Source: Sphingomonas sp. S2-65 (GTDB lineage Bacteria; Pseudomonadota; Alphaproteobacteria; Sphingomonadales; Sphingomonadaceae). From it: a stretch of DNA of 64,000 nt. A model generated the notes under the pieces. It was not told the DNA's origin. It searched no databases and worked only from the letters and a program-made list of their open reading frames with translations. The position numbers and the translations under genes were made by a program. This document shows positions 7,561 to 16,216 of this stretch, one piece after another; positions within the stretch are counted from its first letter, which is position 1, and each line of letters begins with the position of its first letter. The DNA lies in assembly GCF_021513175.1 (NCBI RefSeq), contig NZ_CP090953.1:1755001-1819000 (forward strand). The letters run 5' to 3'.

Positions 7561-10500
7561 ATGTCGCGGATCTTCATCGACCGCCCGATCTTCGCCTGGG
7601 TGCTGGCGATCATCGTCATGCTGATGGGCGTGGGCGCGATCATGGCATTGCCGATCGCGCAATATCCCGACGTCGCGCCGCCGCAGGTCAACATCCGGGC
7701 GACCTATCCCGGCGCGTCGGCGGAGACGGTGCAGAATTCGGTCACCCAGGTGATCGAGCAGCAGCTTACCGGCATCGACGGGCTGCTGTATTTCAGCTCC
7801 AACTCGACCTCGCGCGGGCAGGTGACGATCACCGCGACCTTCGAAAAGGGCACCGATCCCGACATCGCCCAGGTGCAGGTGCAGAACCAGGTGCAGCAGG
7901 CGCTGTCGCGCTTGCCGCAGCAGGTGCAGCAGCAGGGTTTGCGGGTCACCAAGTCCAACCCGGACTTCCTGCTGATCGTCGGCGTGTATGACGAGACCGA
8001 CAAGCGCACCAATGTCGACGTGTCCGACTGGCTGTCGTCGAACCTGCAGGACGCGCTGGCGCGGACGCCGGGGGTGGGCGACACCAATGTGTTCGGCGCG
8101 CCCTATGCGATGCGGATCTGGCTGAACCCCGACCGGCTGGCGAGCTATGCGCTGATGCCGGGCGACGTGATCACCGCGATCCAGAACCAGAATACCGAAG
8201 TGGCGGCGGGCGAGATCGGCGGGCAGCCGCAGCCGAGCGCGCAGATGCTCAACGCCACGGTGACCGCGCAGTCGCGGCTGCAGCGGCCCGAGCAGTTCGA
8301 GCAGATCATCCTCAAGACCGAGACCAGCGGCGCCAATGTGCTGCTGAAGGACGTGGCGCGGGTGGAGCTGGGCGCGGAGAGCTACAATGCGGTCAGCCGC
8401 GTCAACGGGCATCCCGGCGCGGGCGTGGCGATCAGCCTGGCCCCGGGCGCCGACGCGCTGGAGACCGCCGAGCTGGTCAAGGCCAAGGTCGAGGCCGCGG
8501 CGCGCAGCTTCCCGGCGGGCTTCAAATACGCCTATGCCAACGACACCACCGGCTTCATCAAGCTGTCGATCGAGGAAGTGGGCAAGACGCTGATCGAGGC
8601 GATCATCCTGGTGGTGATCGTGATGTTCGTGTTCCTGCAGAGCTGGCGCGCGACGCTGATCCCGGCGCTGGCGGTGCCGGTGGTGCTGCTGGGCACGTTC
8701 GGGGTGTTCTATGCGCTGGGCTTCTCGATCAACACGCTGACCTTGTTCGGGCTGGTGCTCGCGATCGGCCTGCTGGTCGACGACGCGATCGTGGTGGTCG
8801 AGAATGTCGAGCGGCTGATGGAGGAGAATCCCGACCTGACCCCGCGCGAGGCGACGATCCAGTCGATGGAGCAGATCCAGGTGGCGCTGGTGGCGATCGC
8901 GCTGGTGCTCTCGGCGGTGTTCCTGCCGATGGCGTTCTTTGGCGGATCGACCGGCGTGATCTACCGCCAGTTCTCGGTAACGATCGTCGCGGCGATGGTG
9001 CTGTCGGTGCTGGTGGCGCTGATCCTGACCCCTGCCCTCACCGCCACCTTGCTCAAGAAGAAGAGCGAGCATGGCAATGGCTGGGTCGAGCGGCGCTTCC
9101 CGCGGGTCGGGCGGTTCTTCGAAGGCGCGCGGGGCAAGTTCAACCGCGGGTTCGAGCGCGGCACCGAGCGCTATGTCGGCGCGGTGACCAAGGTGGTCGA
9201 CCGCAAGTGGATCTTCCTGCTGCTCTACGCCGCGGCTTGCGCGCTGCTGGTGATGATGTTCGTGCGGCTGCCCACCGGCTTCCTGCCGACCGAGGACCAG
9301 GGCGCGACCCTGGTGCAGTTCCGCCTGCCCGCCGGTGCCACGCAGAGCCGCACCCAGGAAGTCCAGCTGGCGGTCGAGCGTTATTTCCGCGAGCAGGAAG
9401 CCAAGAACGTCACCACCACCTTCACCGTCACCGGCGGTGGCGGCGGTGGCGGGGCGAGCGGCCAGAATACCGGCCAGGGCTTCCTCAACCTGGCCGACTG
9501 GTCGCAGCGCGAAGGCAAGGAAAACGCCGCCGAGGCGATCGTCGCGCGTGCATCGGGCGCGTTCCGCAACTTCCGCGACGCGCAGGTCTTCTCGCTGGTG
9601 CCGCCGGCGATCCGCGGCCTCGGCCAGTCGACCGGCTTCACCATGGAGCTGCAGAACGCCAGCGGGATGAGCCGCGAAGACTTCGTCGCCGCGCGCGACA
9701 AGCTGCTCGCCGCGGCCAATGCCGATCCGATGCTGGCGCAGGTCCGCCTGTCCGATCTTCCCGACGTCGCGACGCTGAAGGTCGATGTCGACCAGCAGAA
9801 GCTCGCGGCGCTGGGTCTGGCGCAGGGCGACGTCAACAACACGCTGTCGACCGCCTGGGGCGGGCGCTACGTCAACGACTTCATCGATCGCGGCCGGGTG
9901 AAGCGCGTCTATGTCCAAGGCGATGCGCCGTTCCGCGCCGCGCCGGGCAACATCAACGAATGGTTCGTGCGCAACAACGCGGCCGGGCAGATGGTGCCGT
10001 TCTCGTCCTTCGCCCGGACCAGTTGGTCGACCGCGCCGACGACGATGTCGCGCTTCCAGGGCATTCCGGCGTTCGAGATCCAGGGCCAGGCGGCGGCGGG
10101 CGAAAGCTCGGGCGCGGCGATGACCCGGATGGAAGAGCTGGCCCGCCAGATACCGGGCACCAGCGTCGCATGGGCCGGGCTGTCCTATCAGGAGCGGCTG
10201 TCCTCGGGCCAGGCGCCGCTGCTGTACGGCATCTCGCTGCTGGTCGTGTTCCTGTGCCTGGCGGCGCTGTACGAAAGCTGGTCGATCCCGGTGGCGGTGC
10301 TGCTGGTCATCCCGCTCGGCCTGGTCGGCGCGATCTTCGCAGTGACGCTGCGTGGGCTCCAGAACGACGTGTACCTTCAGATCGGGCTGCTGACGACGAT
10401 GGGGCTGGCGGCGAAGAACGCGATCCTGATGATCGAGTTCGCCGAACAGGCCGAGAAGCAAGGCAAGCGCGTGATCGACGCGGCGATCGAGGCGGCGCGC

Positions 10501-10755
10501 ATCCGGCTTCGGCCGATCCTGATGACCAGCCTGGCGTTCATCTTCGGCGTGCTGCCGCTGGCGATCTCGACCGGCGCGGGTGCTAATAGCCGCATCGCGA
10601 TCGGCACGTCGGTGATCGGCGGCATGATCACCGCGACGGTGCTGGCGATCTTCTACATCCCGCTGTTCTTCGTGCTGGTGCGCCGCGGGGTCCGCGACGG
10701 CCTCAAGGCGATCCGCGAACGCGGCCGCCGCAACCGCCCGGAGGCAACGGCATGA
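7561..10755 (+). CDS. RND multidrug efflux permease (HAE-1, AcrB/MexB type)
   Basis: This is the proton-driven inner-membrane pump of the tripartite exporter. The 1064 residues start MSRIFIDRPIFAWVLAIIVM, a hallmark of the HAE-1 family. The two proton-relay aspartates fall at 407 and 408 (LLVDDAIVVVENVERLM), the same numbers as in AcrB. The lysine of the second relay lies in TTMGLAAKNAILMIEF. A Gly run (TGGGGGGGASG) occurs in the porter domain near residue 625. Substrates are probably hydrophobic or amphiphilic compounds such as antibiotics, dyes and detergents, as is known for the family; the actual range cannot be read from the sequence. It is translationally packed between the fusion protein and the outer-membrane factor. 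Confidence 0.96.
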   Translation: MSRIFIDRPIFAWVLAIIVMLMGVGAIMALPIAQYPDVAPPQVNIRATYPGASAETVQNSVTQVIEQQLTGIDGLLYFSSNSTSRGQVTITATFEKGTDPDIAQVQVQNQVQQALSRLPQQVQQQGLRVTKSNPDFLLIVGVYDETDKRTNVDVSDWLSSNLQDALARTPGVGDTNVFGAPYAMRIWLNPDRLASYALMPGDVITAIQNQNTEVAAGEIGGQPQPSAQMLNATVTAQSRLQRPEQFEQIILKTETSGANVLLKDVARVELGAESYNAVSRVNGHPGAGVAISLAPGADALETAELVKAKVEAAARSFPAGFKYAYANDTTGFIKLSIEEVGKTLIEAIILVVIVMFVFLQSWRATLIPALAVPVVLLGTFGVFYALGFSINTLTLFGLVLAIGLLVDDAIVVVENVERLMEENPDLTPREATIQSMEQIQVALVAIALVLSAVFLPMAFFGGSTGVIYRQFSVTIVAAMVLSVLVALILTPALTATLLKKKSEHGNGWVERRFPRVGRFFEGARGKFNRGFERGTERYVGAVTKVVDRKWIFLLLYAAACALLVMMFVRLPTGFLPTEDQGATLVQFRLPAGATQSRTQEVQLAVERYFREQEAKNVTTTFTVTGGGGGGGASGQNTGQGFLNLADWSQREGKENAAEAIVARASGAFRNFRDAQVFSLVPPAIRGLGQSTGFTMELQNASGMSREDFVAARDKLLAAANADPMLAQVRLSDLPDVATLKVDVDQQKLAALGLAQGDVNNTLSTAWGGRYVNDFIDRGRVKRVYVQGDAPFRAAPGNINEWFVRNNAAGQMVPFSSFARTSWSTAPTTMSRFQGIPAFEIQGQAAAGESSGAAMTRMEELARQIPGTSVAWAGLSYQERLSSGQAPLLYGISLLVVFLCLAALYESWSIPVAVLLVIPLGLVGAIFAVTLRGLQNDVYLQIGLLTTMGLAAKNAILMIEFAEQAEKQGKRVIDAAIEAARIRLRPILMTSLAFIFGVLPLAISTGAGANSRIAIGTSVIGGMITATVLAIFYIPLFFVLVRRGVRDGLKAIRERGRRNRPEATA

Positions 10756-12449
10756 CACGGCCCGCACGCACTCCCCTTCCCGTCACCCCGGCCATCGTGC
10801 CGGGGTCCACCGGCCCGCGATCGAAAGGCTCTGTCCTCTTGTCCTTCCTCCAGCCGCACGGTGGATCCCGGCACAAGGCCGGGATGACGGTGGGCGTAAC
10901 TGCCCTTGCCGCGCTGCTGCTGGCGGGCTGCACGTCGATGGCGCCGGACTATGTTCGGCCCGCATCGCCGGTGCCGCCGAGCTGGCCGCTGGGCGACGCC
11001 TATCTCCGCCAGAGCGAGGCGGCGCTGCCGGCGGTGACCTACACCGACATTTTCCGCGACCAGCGGTTGCAGGGGTTGATCCGCCAGGCGCTGGTCAACA
11101 ACCGCGACCTGCGGGTGGCGGCGGCGAACATCCAGATCGCGCGCGAACAGTACCGCATCCAGCGGGCCGACCTGTTGCCCGAAGTGGGCGTCGGGGCCGG
11201 CGGCACGGTGTCGGGCGGATCGGGCAGCTTGTCGGGTCCCTCCGGGAGCACCGGCGGAACGGGCACCGGCGGAACGGGCACCGGCGGAACGGGAACGGGT
11301 GGTACGGGCGGAACCGGTACGGGTACCGGCGGAAGCACCGGCACAGTTGTCAGCAGCGCCTCGGGATCGGGTGCCCGCACGCGCTTCTCCGCAAATGGCG
11401 GCGTGACATCGTTCGAACTGGATCTGTTCGGGCGGATCGCGTCGCTGACCGAGGCCGAGCAGAACCGCTATTTCGCGACCGAGGCGGCGGCGCGGGCGAC
11501 TCGACTGACGCTGATCGGCGACATCGCCGACGCATGGCTGACCTATGCCGCCGACAAGAGCCTGCTCGGGATCGCGCAGGATACCGCGCAGAGTGCCGAG
11601 CGCAGCGTGCGGCTGACCCGCGCGCGGCTGCAGGGCGGGATCGCGCCGCGCACCGACCTGCGCCAGGCCGAGCAGATATTGGAAGGCGCGCGCGCGGACG
11701 TGGCGGTGCAGACGACGGCGCTGGCGCAGGACGTCAACGCGCTCCAGCTGCTGGTCGGCATTCCGATCGCCGAGATGCTGCTGCCGCGGTCGATCGATGA
11801 GGCGGCGCCGGGCGTAAGCGAACTTCCGGCCGGGGTGGACTCGCAGGTATTGCTGCGACGGCCCGACGTGGTGCAGGCGGAGTATACGCTGCGCGCCGCC
11901 AATGCCGAGATCGGCGCGGCGCGCGCGGCGCTGTTCCCGCGGATCACGCTGACCGGGGTGCTGGGGCTGGCGAGCGATGCGCTGGCCGGGCTGTTCCGTG
12001 GCGGCGCGTTCACCTGGTCGGGGGGCGCCAACGCCAATTACTCGATCTTCAACGCAGGCGCGGCGCGGGCCGGCGTGCGGCTGACCGAGGCACAGCGCCA
12101 GGCGTCGGTCGCGGCGTATGAGCGCACCGTCCAGATCGCCTTCCGCGAAGTGGCCGACGGGTTGGCGCGGCGCGGCACGATCACCGAGCAGCTGCGCGCG
12201 ACTCGGGCGCAGGCCGAGGCGGCGGCGGACACGTTCCGGCTGGCCGAGGCGCGGTACCGCGGCGGGATCGATCCGTTCCTGTCGACACTGGACGCGCAGC
12301 GCTCGCTATATTCGGCGCGGCGGACGCTGGTGACGACGCGACTTACGCAGGCGAGCAACCTGGTGACGCTGTACCGGACGCTGGGGGCGGATTCGATGCT
12401 GGATGCGCGGGCAGATGGTCCGGCGCTGATGGGGCCGGAGGCGCAGTAG
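10752..12449 (+). CDS. Outer-membrane efflux lipoprotein (NodT/OprM type)
   Basis: This is the outer-membrane channel of the same efflux system. The frame from ATG 10752 overlaps the pump stop by 4 bases (ATGA), as expected for a coupled gene. The first 45 codons, however, run through a REP-like palindrome (10782-10888). Only after it comes a lipoprotein signal, MTVGVTALAALLLAGC, with lipobox LLAGC. The working start may therefore be ATG 10884, which is itself the end of the repeat arm. The mature part has two OEP repeats with typical phrases such as RQALVNNRDLRVAAANIQIA and the second half LAEARYRGGIDPFLSTLDAQ. A Gly/Thr-rich insert at about residues 155-205 comes from tandem DNA repeats. 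Confidence 0.93.
   Translation: MTRPARTPLPVTPAIVPGSTGPRSKGSVLLSFLQPHGGSRHKAGMTVGVTALAALLLAGCTSMAPDYVRPASPVPPSWPLGDAYLRQSEAALPAVTYTDIFRDQRLQGLIRQALVNNRDLRVAAANIQIAREQYRIQRADLLPEVGVGAGGTVSGGSGSLSGPSGSTGGTGTGGTGTGGTGTGGTGGTGTGTGGSTGTVVSSASGSGARTRFSANGGVTSFELDLFGRIASLTEAEQNRYFATEAAARATRLTLIGDIADAWLTYAADKSLLGIAQDTAQSAERSVRLTRARLQGGIAPRTDLRQAEQILEGARADVAVQTTALAQDVNALQLLVGIPIAEMLLPRSIDEAAPGVSELPAGVDSQVLLRRPDVVQAEYTLRAANAEIGAARAALFPRITLTGVLGLASDALAGLFRGGAFTWSGGANANYSIFNAGAARAGVRLTEAQRQASVAAYERTVQIAFREVADGLARRGTITEQLRATRAQAEAAADTFRLAEARYRGGIDPFLSTLDAQRSLYSARRTLVTTRLTQASNLVTLYRTLGADSMLDARADGPALMGPEAQ
10782..10888. repeat. REP-like element inside the outer-membrane factor gene
   Basis: Arm 10782-10810 (GTCACCCCGGCCATCGTGCC and on) and arm 10861-10888 (GTGGATCCCGGCACAAGGCC and on) form an inverted repeat with a few mismatches. 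They belong to the TTGTGCC variant seen at 12565-12673. The reading frame stays open through the element. The last bases of the second arm (GGGATGAC) contain an ATG at 10884 directly before the lipoprotein signal. Confidence 0.85.
11250..11340 (+). repeat. Tandem 15-bp repeat coding Gly/Thr-rich insert
   Basis: Three successive 15-bp units ACCGGCGGAACGGGC (11250-11294, the last with one change) are followed by degenerate copies to about 11340. They code for TGGTG repeats within the outer-membrane factor. Because the unit is a multiple of three, copy-number change would keep the frame. Confidence 0.85.
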
Positions 12450-12896
12450 AGTTTTCTGAGACCCTCCCCCGGAGGGGGATTTCGCGGGGCGATTCACGCG
12501 AAAGCACCGTTGGGGGTCGCGCAAAGACGGAGAGAGCGCACAGACGCGAGCGCGTAACCCTCTTCTGTCACCCCGGCCTTGTGCCGGGGTCCACCTGCCC
12601 GCCAGGGATGTCCTTTCGCCGCTTGTCTGTCGCCTGCCGTCCGGTGGACCCCGGCACAAGGCCGGGGTGACAGCGAAGGGAGGGTGGCTGCGGGCGGGTG
12701 CTTGCGGTGCGCCCTCCATCCCTCGCTTCGCGAGCAGTCCCCCTCCCTCCGGGGGAGGATCTTGGCGCGCGGCGTTTCATGACCTTCGTCACCCCGGCCT
12801 TGAGCCGGGGTTCCGCCGCCTTGCCCCACAGAAGAAGAAGAAGCGGGATCCCGGCTCAAGGCCGGGATGACGAGGGAGGAGGTGGCGTGCTCGCCT
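12450..12896. repeat. Repeat-filled gap between efflux operon and dgoA
   Basis: No gene is supported here. The gap contains three repeat units: a CCTCCCCCGGAGGGGG hairpin at about 12463-12480, which could act as a weak stop for the efflux operon; a GTCACCCCGG element with perfect 30-bp arms at 12565-12594 and 12644-12673 (TTGTGCC variant); and a second element with 29-bp arms at 12788-12816 and 12843-12871 (TTGAGCC variant). A half-arm of the CTCCGGGGGAGG family lies between the last two, near 12738-12760. Confidence 0.85.
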
Positions 12897-13523
12897 CTAC
12901 TTCAGTGCGGCAACGAAGGCTTGGGCGTTGGTGCCTACCTGCTCGGCGGTGAGACCGATCTTGTAGAGTGCCGAACCCAGGCCGAAACCGGCTGCCCCGG
13001 CCGCAAGCCACGGATCCATGGTGTCGGGGGCGATGCCGCCGACGGGGAGGAGGCGCATGTCCTTGGGGAGGACGGCGCGCATCGCCTTGAGGACGCCGGG
13101 CGTGGCCGCTTCGGCGGGGAACAGCTTGAGCGCGGTGGCGCCGGCGTCGATCGCGGCGAAGGCTTCGGTCGGGGTGGCGATGCCGGGAAGCGACACCAGG
13201 CCTGCGGCGGCGCTGGCGGCGATCACCTGGGGGTTGGCGTTGGGGGAGATGATCATGGTGCCGCCGGCGGCGCGGACCGCCTCGACCTGATCGGCGTGAA
13301 GCACGGTGCCGGCGCCGATGATCGCGCGCCCTTCGAAGCGCTTTGCCAGGCGGGCGACGCTGTCGAGCGGATCGGGCGAGTTCATCGGGACTTCGATCAG
13401 CGTGAAGCCGGCATCGACCAGTGCCTCGCCGATACCCTCGACCTCATCGGGCTTCACGCCGCGCAGGATGGCGATCAGCGGGCAGCGCGCGAACGCGTCG
13501 TTGAAGGCTTGGATGTGGCTCAT
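12897..13523 (-). CDS. dgoA: 2-dehydro-3-deoxy-6-phosphogalactonate aldolase
   Basis: This enzyme splits 2-keto-3-deoxy-6-phosphogalactonate into pyruvate and glyceraldehyde 3-phosphate, the last step of the De Ley-Doudoroff galactose pathway. The 208-residue length fits the KDPG/KDPGal aldolase family. The Schiff-base lysine is K133 in ATALKLFPAE and the catalytic glutamate E44 in TLIEVPMNSP, matching the known TIM-barrel class I mechanism. IGAGTVL at 69-75 and PVGGI near 165 are the usual phosphate-site loops. The ATG overlaps the dgoK stop by 4 bases, so the two are coupled. KDPG aldolase (eda) is the alternative; the neighbouring DgoK favours the galactonate enzyme. Confidence 0.93.
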   Translation of the reverse strand: MSHIQAFNDAFARCPLIAILRGVKPDEVEGIGEALVDAGFTLIEVPMNSPDPLDSVARLAKRFEGRAIIGAGTVLHADQVEAVRAAGGTMIISPNANPQVIAASAAAGLVSLPGIATPTEAFAAIDAGATALKLFPAEAATPGVLKAMRAVLPKDMRLLPVGGIAPDTMDPWLAAGAAGFGLGSALYKIGLTAEQVGTNAQAFVAALK

Positions 13524-14395
13524 TGCTTTGCGATCTCGTTAATGCCGGCGACGAACGCGGCGTGGCTGTCGACTAGATGGGCGGTGCGGCCCTGGGCTTC
13601 AATCGCCGCGGCGTACAGCCCGCCGAGCATCGGATCGGCGAGGATGTGGACGGTGTCGTGGCCGCTGGTCTCGAGCCGCGCGGCGACGTCGGCGCCGATC
13701 AGCAGGCCCGAGGCGAAGGCGGCGGCGTCGCGGTCGTCGCGCGTGCCCAGCATCTTGGCGGCGCGGATGCCGAACAGCGACGCGGCGAGATCGCGGCGGC
13801 GGCCTTCCTCGACGCCCTGCAGGAAGGCGTCGCCCGGGGCGACATCGCCGGTCAGCTGCGCGGCGAGCAGGCCGTGCTTCTTGAGCAATGCGAACAGCTC
13901 GCCGGTCATCGCAGTGGTGAAATCGGCGACGCGGCCGCCGGCCATGTAGACCCATTTGCAATGGGTGCCCGGCTGGGCGAGCAGCGCGTCGTGCGGAACC
14001 AAGCCGGCGGCGACGGCGCCGAGCAGCTGGACCTCCTCACCGCGCATCACATCAGGACGGCCGGCGATCAGGGTGGAGATGCCCGGAACGATCGCGGTGC
14101 GGCGATCGACCCACAGCAGCCCGGCGGCGAGTTCGGGCACGCCGGCCGGTGCGGCGACATAAGGCGCGACCTGCCAGCCGATGTTGGAGCCGATCATCCC
14201 GGCGAGCAGCATCGGCAAGTCGCCGAAGCGCTCGCGGATGCCGATCGCTTCGCGATCGAAGTCGCCCGGCGTGACCGAAGTCACCCCGCGGTCGTCGCGC
14301 TCGGTACGAGTGACCTGCCCGTCCTCGATCAGGAACACGCGGCGATTGGTGGTGCCCCAATCGACGGCGAGGAAACGCGTACCGAACACCGACAT
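13520..14395 (-). CDS. dgoK: 2-dehydro-3-deoxygalactonokinase
   Basis: DgoK phosphorylates 2-keto-3-deoxygalactonate with ATP, giving the substrate of DgoA. The 291 residues open with RFLAVDWGTTNRRVFLIEDG. The ATP-binding element DWGTTN is at 12-17, as in the DgoK family of the ASKHA superfamily. Other family features are LLAGMIGSNIGWQVAPYV and QPGTHCKWVYMAGGRV, and the C-terminal HILADPMLGGLYAAAIEAQG. It lies 4 bases after the symporter stop and overlaps dgoA, so symporter, kinase and aldolase form one operon. Confidence 0.94.
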   Translation of the reverse strand: MSVFGTRFLAVDWGTTNRRVFLIEDGQVTRTERDDRGVTSVTPGDFDREAIGIRERFGDLPMLLAGMIGSNIGWQVAPYVAAPAGVPELAAGLLWVDRRTAIVPGISTLIAGRPDVMRGEEVQLLGAVAAGLVPHDALLAQPGTHCKWVYMAGGRVADFTTAMTGELFALLKKHGLLAAQLTGDVAPGDAFLQGVEEGRRRDLAASLFGIRAAKMLGTRDDRDAAAFASGLLIGADVAARLETSGHDTVHILADPMLGGLYAAAIEAQGRTAHLVDSHAAFVAGINEIAKQ

Positions 14396-14399
14396 CAGA

Positions 14400-16022
14400 T
14401 CACCACCAGGTTGCGTAGAGCGCGATCAGGATCACGATGATGACTACCGCCGCGATGTTGAAGCCGGGCGTGGTCCGGAAGCTGACGCCCTCCATCGTGA
14501 TCAGGTTCTGCTCCGAGCGGACCGGCCTGAGCAGCGAGACGATCACCGCGAGCGCGAGCGACAGGAAGAACACGATCATCATGCGGTTCATGAACGGCAC
14601 CGCGTTGAGCGCTTCGATCCCGCCATATTGTGCCGGGAACCAGAACAGGAAGCTGAGCAGCACCGAGGCGACCGCGCCGACCAGTGCGCCGGCCTCGGTC
14701 GCGCCCTTCCAGAACAGGCCGAGCAGGAAGATCACGGTGATCCCCGGCGTCACGAAGCCCGAGAATTCCTGGATGTACTGGAACGCCTGGTCGAGGCTGC
14801 CGAGCAGCGGCCGCGCCGTGAGCATCGCGATGACGATCGAAACGACGGCGGCGATGCGGCCGACGCGAACCAGCCTGGTCTCGTACGCCGCCTTGCCCTC
14901 TTCATCCTCGGCGCGGGTCTGCACGCCCTTGAACTTGGCGTAGATGTCGAGGGTGAAGATCGTCGCGATCGAATTGATCTTGGACGCGGTCGAGGCGATG
15001 ATCGCGGCGATCAGCGCGGCGAAGACCAGGCCGAGCAGGCCGGTCGGCAGCAGCGCCATCATCGTCGGATAAGCCTGGTCGGGCTTGGTCAGCTGCGGCG
15101 CGAGCACCACTGCGGCGATGCCGGGAAGCACGATGATCACCGGCATGAGGAGCTTGAGGAAGCCCGCGAAGATCACGCCCTTCTGCGCTTCCTGGAGGCT
15201 CTTGGCGGCGAGCGCGCGCTGGATGATGTACTGGTTGAAGCCCCAATAGCTGAGATTGGCGATCCACATGCCGCCGACCAGCACGGCGATGCCGGGCAGC
15301 TCTTTGTAATGCGGGCTGTCGGGCGAGAGGATCATGTCGAAATGATCGGGGACGCGGCGGGTGAGTTCGGCGAACCCGCCGAGCAGGCCGGAATCGCCGC
15401 CGATCTTGGTGAGGGTGAGGTACGAGACGACGAGGCCACCGAGGACGAGCAGGGTCACCTGGACGATGTCGGTGAGCGCGACTGCCTTGAGCCCGCCGCG
15501 CAGCTGGTAGAGCAGCGCGAAGGCGCCCAGGCCGACGAGCGCGACGTCCTGGTTCACGCCGGCGACCTGCGTCACTGCGACCGAGCCGAGCCAGATGATC
15601 GACGTGAGGTTCACGAACACGTAGAGGATGAGCCAGAACACCGCCATCACCGTGCGGATGGTGGGGCCGAAGCGCTGCTCGAGGAACTGCGGCATCGTGT
15701 AGATCTGGTTCTTGAGGAAGATCGGCAGGAAGAACTTGCCGACGATCAGCAGCGTGAGCGCCGCCATCCACTCATAGGAGGCGATGGCCAGGCCGATCGC
15801 ATAGCCCGAGCCCGACATGCCGACGATCTGCTCGGCCGAGATGTTGGCGGCGATCAGCGACGCGCCGATCGCCCACCAGGGCAGCGACTTGGACGCGAGG
15901 AAATAGTCCGAGGTGTCCTTGGCATGCCCCGCTTTCTCGCGGCTTACCCATTGGGCCAGGCCGAAGATGCCGATCGCGTAGGCGATCACGACGATCAGAT
16001 CGATGTGCGAGAGACTGGTCAT
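14400..16022 (-). CDS. Sodium/sugar symporter, SSS (SGLT-like) family
   Basis: This inner-membrane protein imports a sugar with Na+. The 540 residues contain repeated hydrophobic helices and the SSS signatures DYFLASKSLPWWAIGASLIA and ANISAEQIVGMSGSGYAIG near the N-terminus, plus QLRGGLKAVALTDIVQ in the middle, as in the Vibrio Na+/galactose transporter. I chose ATG 16022 (MTSLSHIDLIV) because AAGGA stands six bases before it and the first helix follows directly. The longer frame from 16109 would add 29 polar residues with no helix. It is the first gene of the dgoK-dgoA operon, so its substrate is probably galactose or a related sugar acid precursor; this is inference from context. Confidence 0.9.
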   Translation of the reverse strand: MTSLSHIDLIVVIAYAIGIFGLAQWVSREKAGHAKDTSDYFLASKSLPWWAIGASLIAANISAEQIVGMSGSGYAIGLAIASYEWMAALTLLIVGKFFLPIFLKNQIYTMPQFLEQRFGPTIRTVMAVFWLILYVFVNLTSIIWLGSVAVTQVAGVNQDVALVGLGAFALLYQLRGGLKAVALTDIVQVTLLVLGGLVVSYLTLTKIGGDSGLLGGFAELTRRVPDHFDMILSPDSPHYKELPGIAVLVGGMWIANLSYWGFNQYIIQRALAAKSLQEAQKGVIFAGFLKLLMPVIIVLPGIAAVVLAPQLTKPDQAYPTMMALLPTGLLGLVFAALIAAIIASTASKINSIATIFTLDIYAKFKGVQTRAEDEEGKAAYETRLVRVGRIAAVVSIVIAMLTARPLLGSLDQAFQYIQEFSGFVTPGITVIFLLGLFWKGATEAGALVGAVASVLLSFLFWFPAQYGGIEALNAVPFMNRMMIVFFLSLALAVIVSLLRPVRSEQNLITMEGVSFRTTPGFNIAAVVIIVILIALYATWW

Positions 16023-16216
16023 GGCGTCCTTCCCCGTGGTGCCCGCGCCGCCGGTTCGAGCCGGACTCTTCGCGATGATGACGCGGCCTTTCCAGCCGCT
16101 CATGTTCATTTATCGTATTTATTTGCCTTGTCCAGCGACGCGACGGCGCTAACGTGTGTCAAAAATCGGGTTCGCACGACGACCGACGCATTATGGAAGA
16201 GGGTTTAGAGCGACGC
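16023..16216. promoter_or_regulatory. Divergent control region, symporter operon / GntR gene
   Basis: The two transcription units start back to back across these 194 bases. The stretch TCATTTATCGTATTTATTTG at 16107-16126 stands out as AT-rich in GC-rich surroundings. It contains the direct repeat ATTTAT, so it is the likely place of -10 elements and perhaps of the GntR operator. I cannot define a palindrome with confidence. Confidence 0.45.

Noticed and set aside
6013..10767. A 1584-residue open frame on the minus strand opposite the RND pump operon
   Set aside because: It mirrors the fusion-protein and pump genes codon by codon, has the His/Arg/Asp-rich make-up typical of antisense shadows in GC-rich DNA, and shows no domain.
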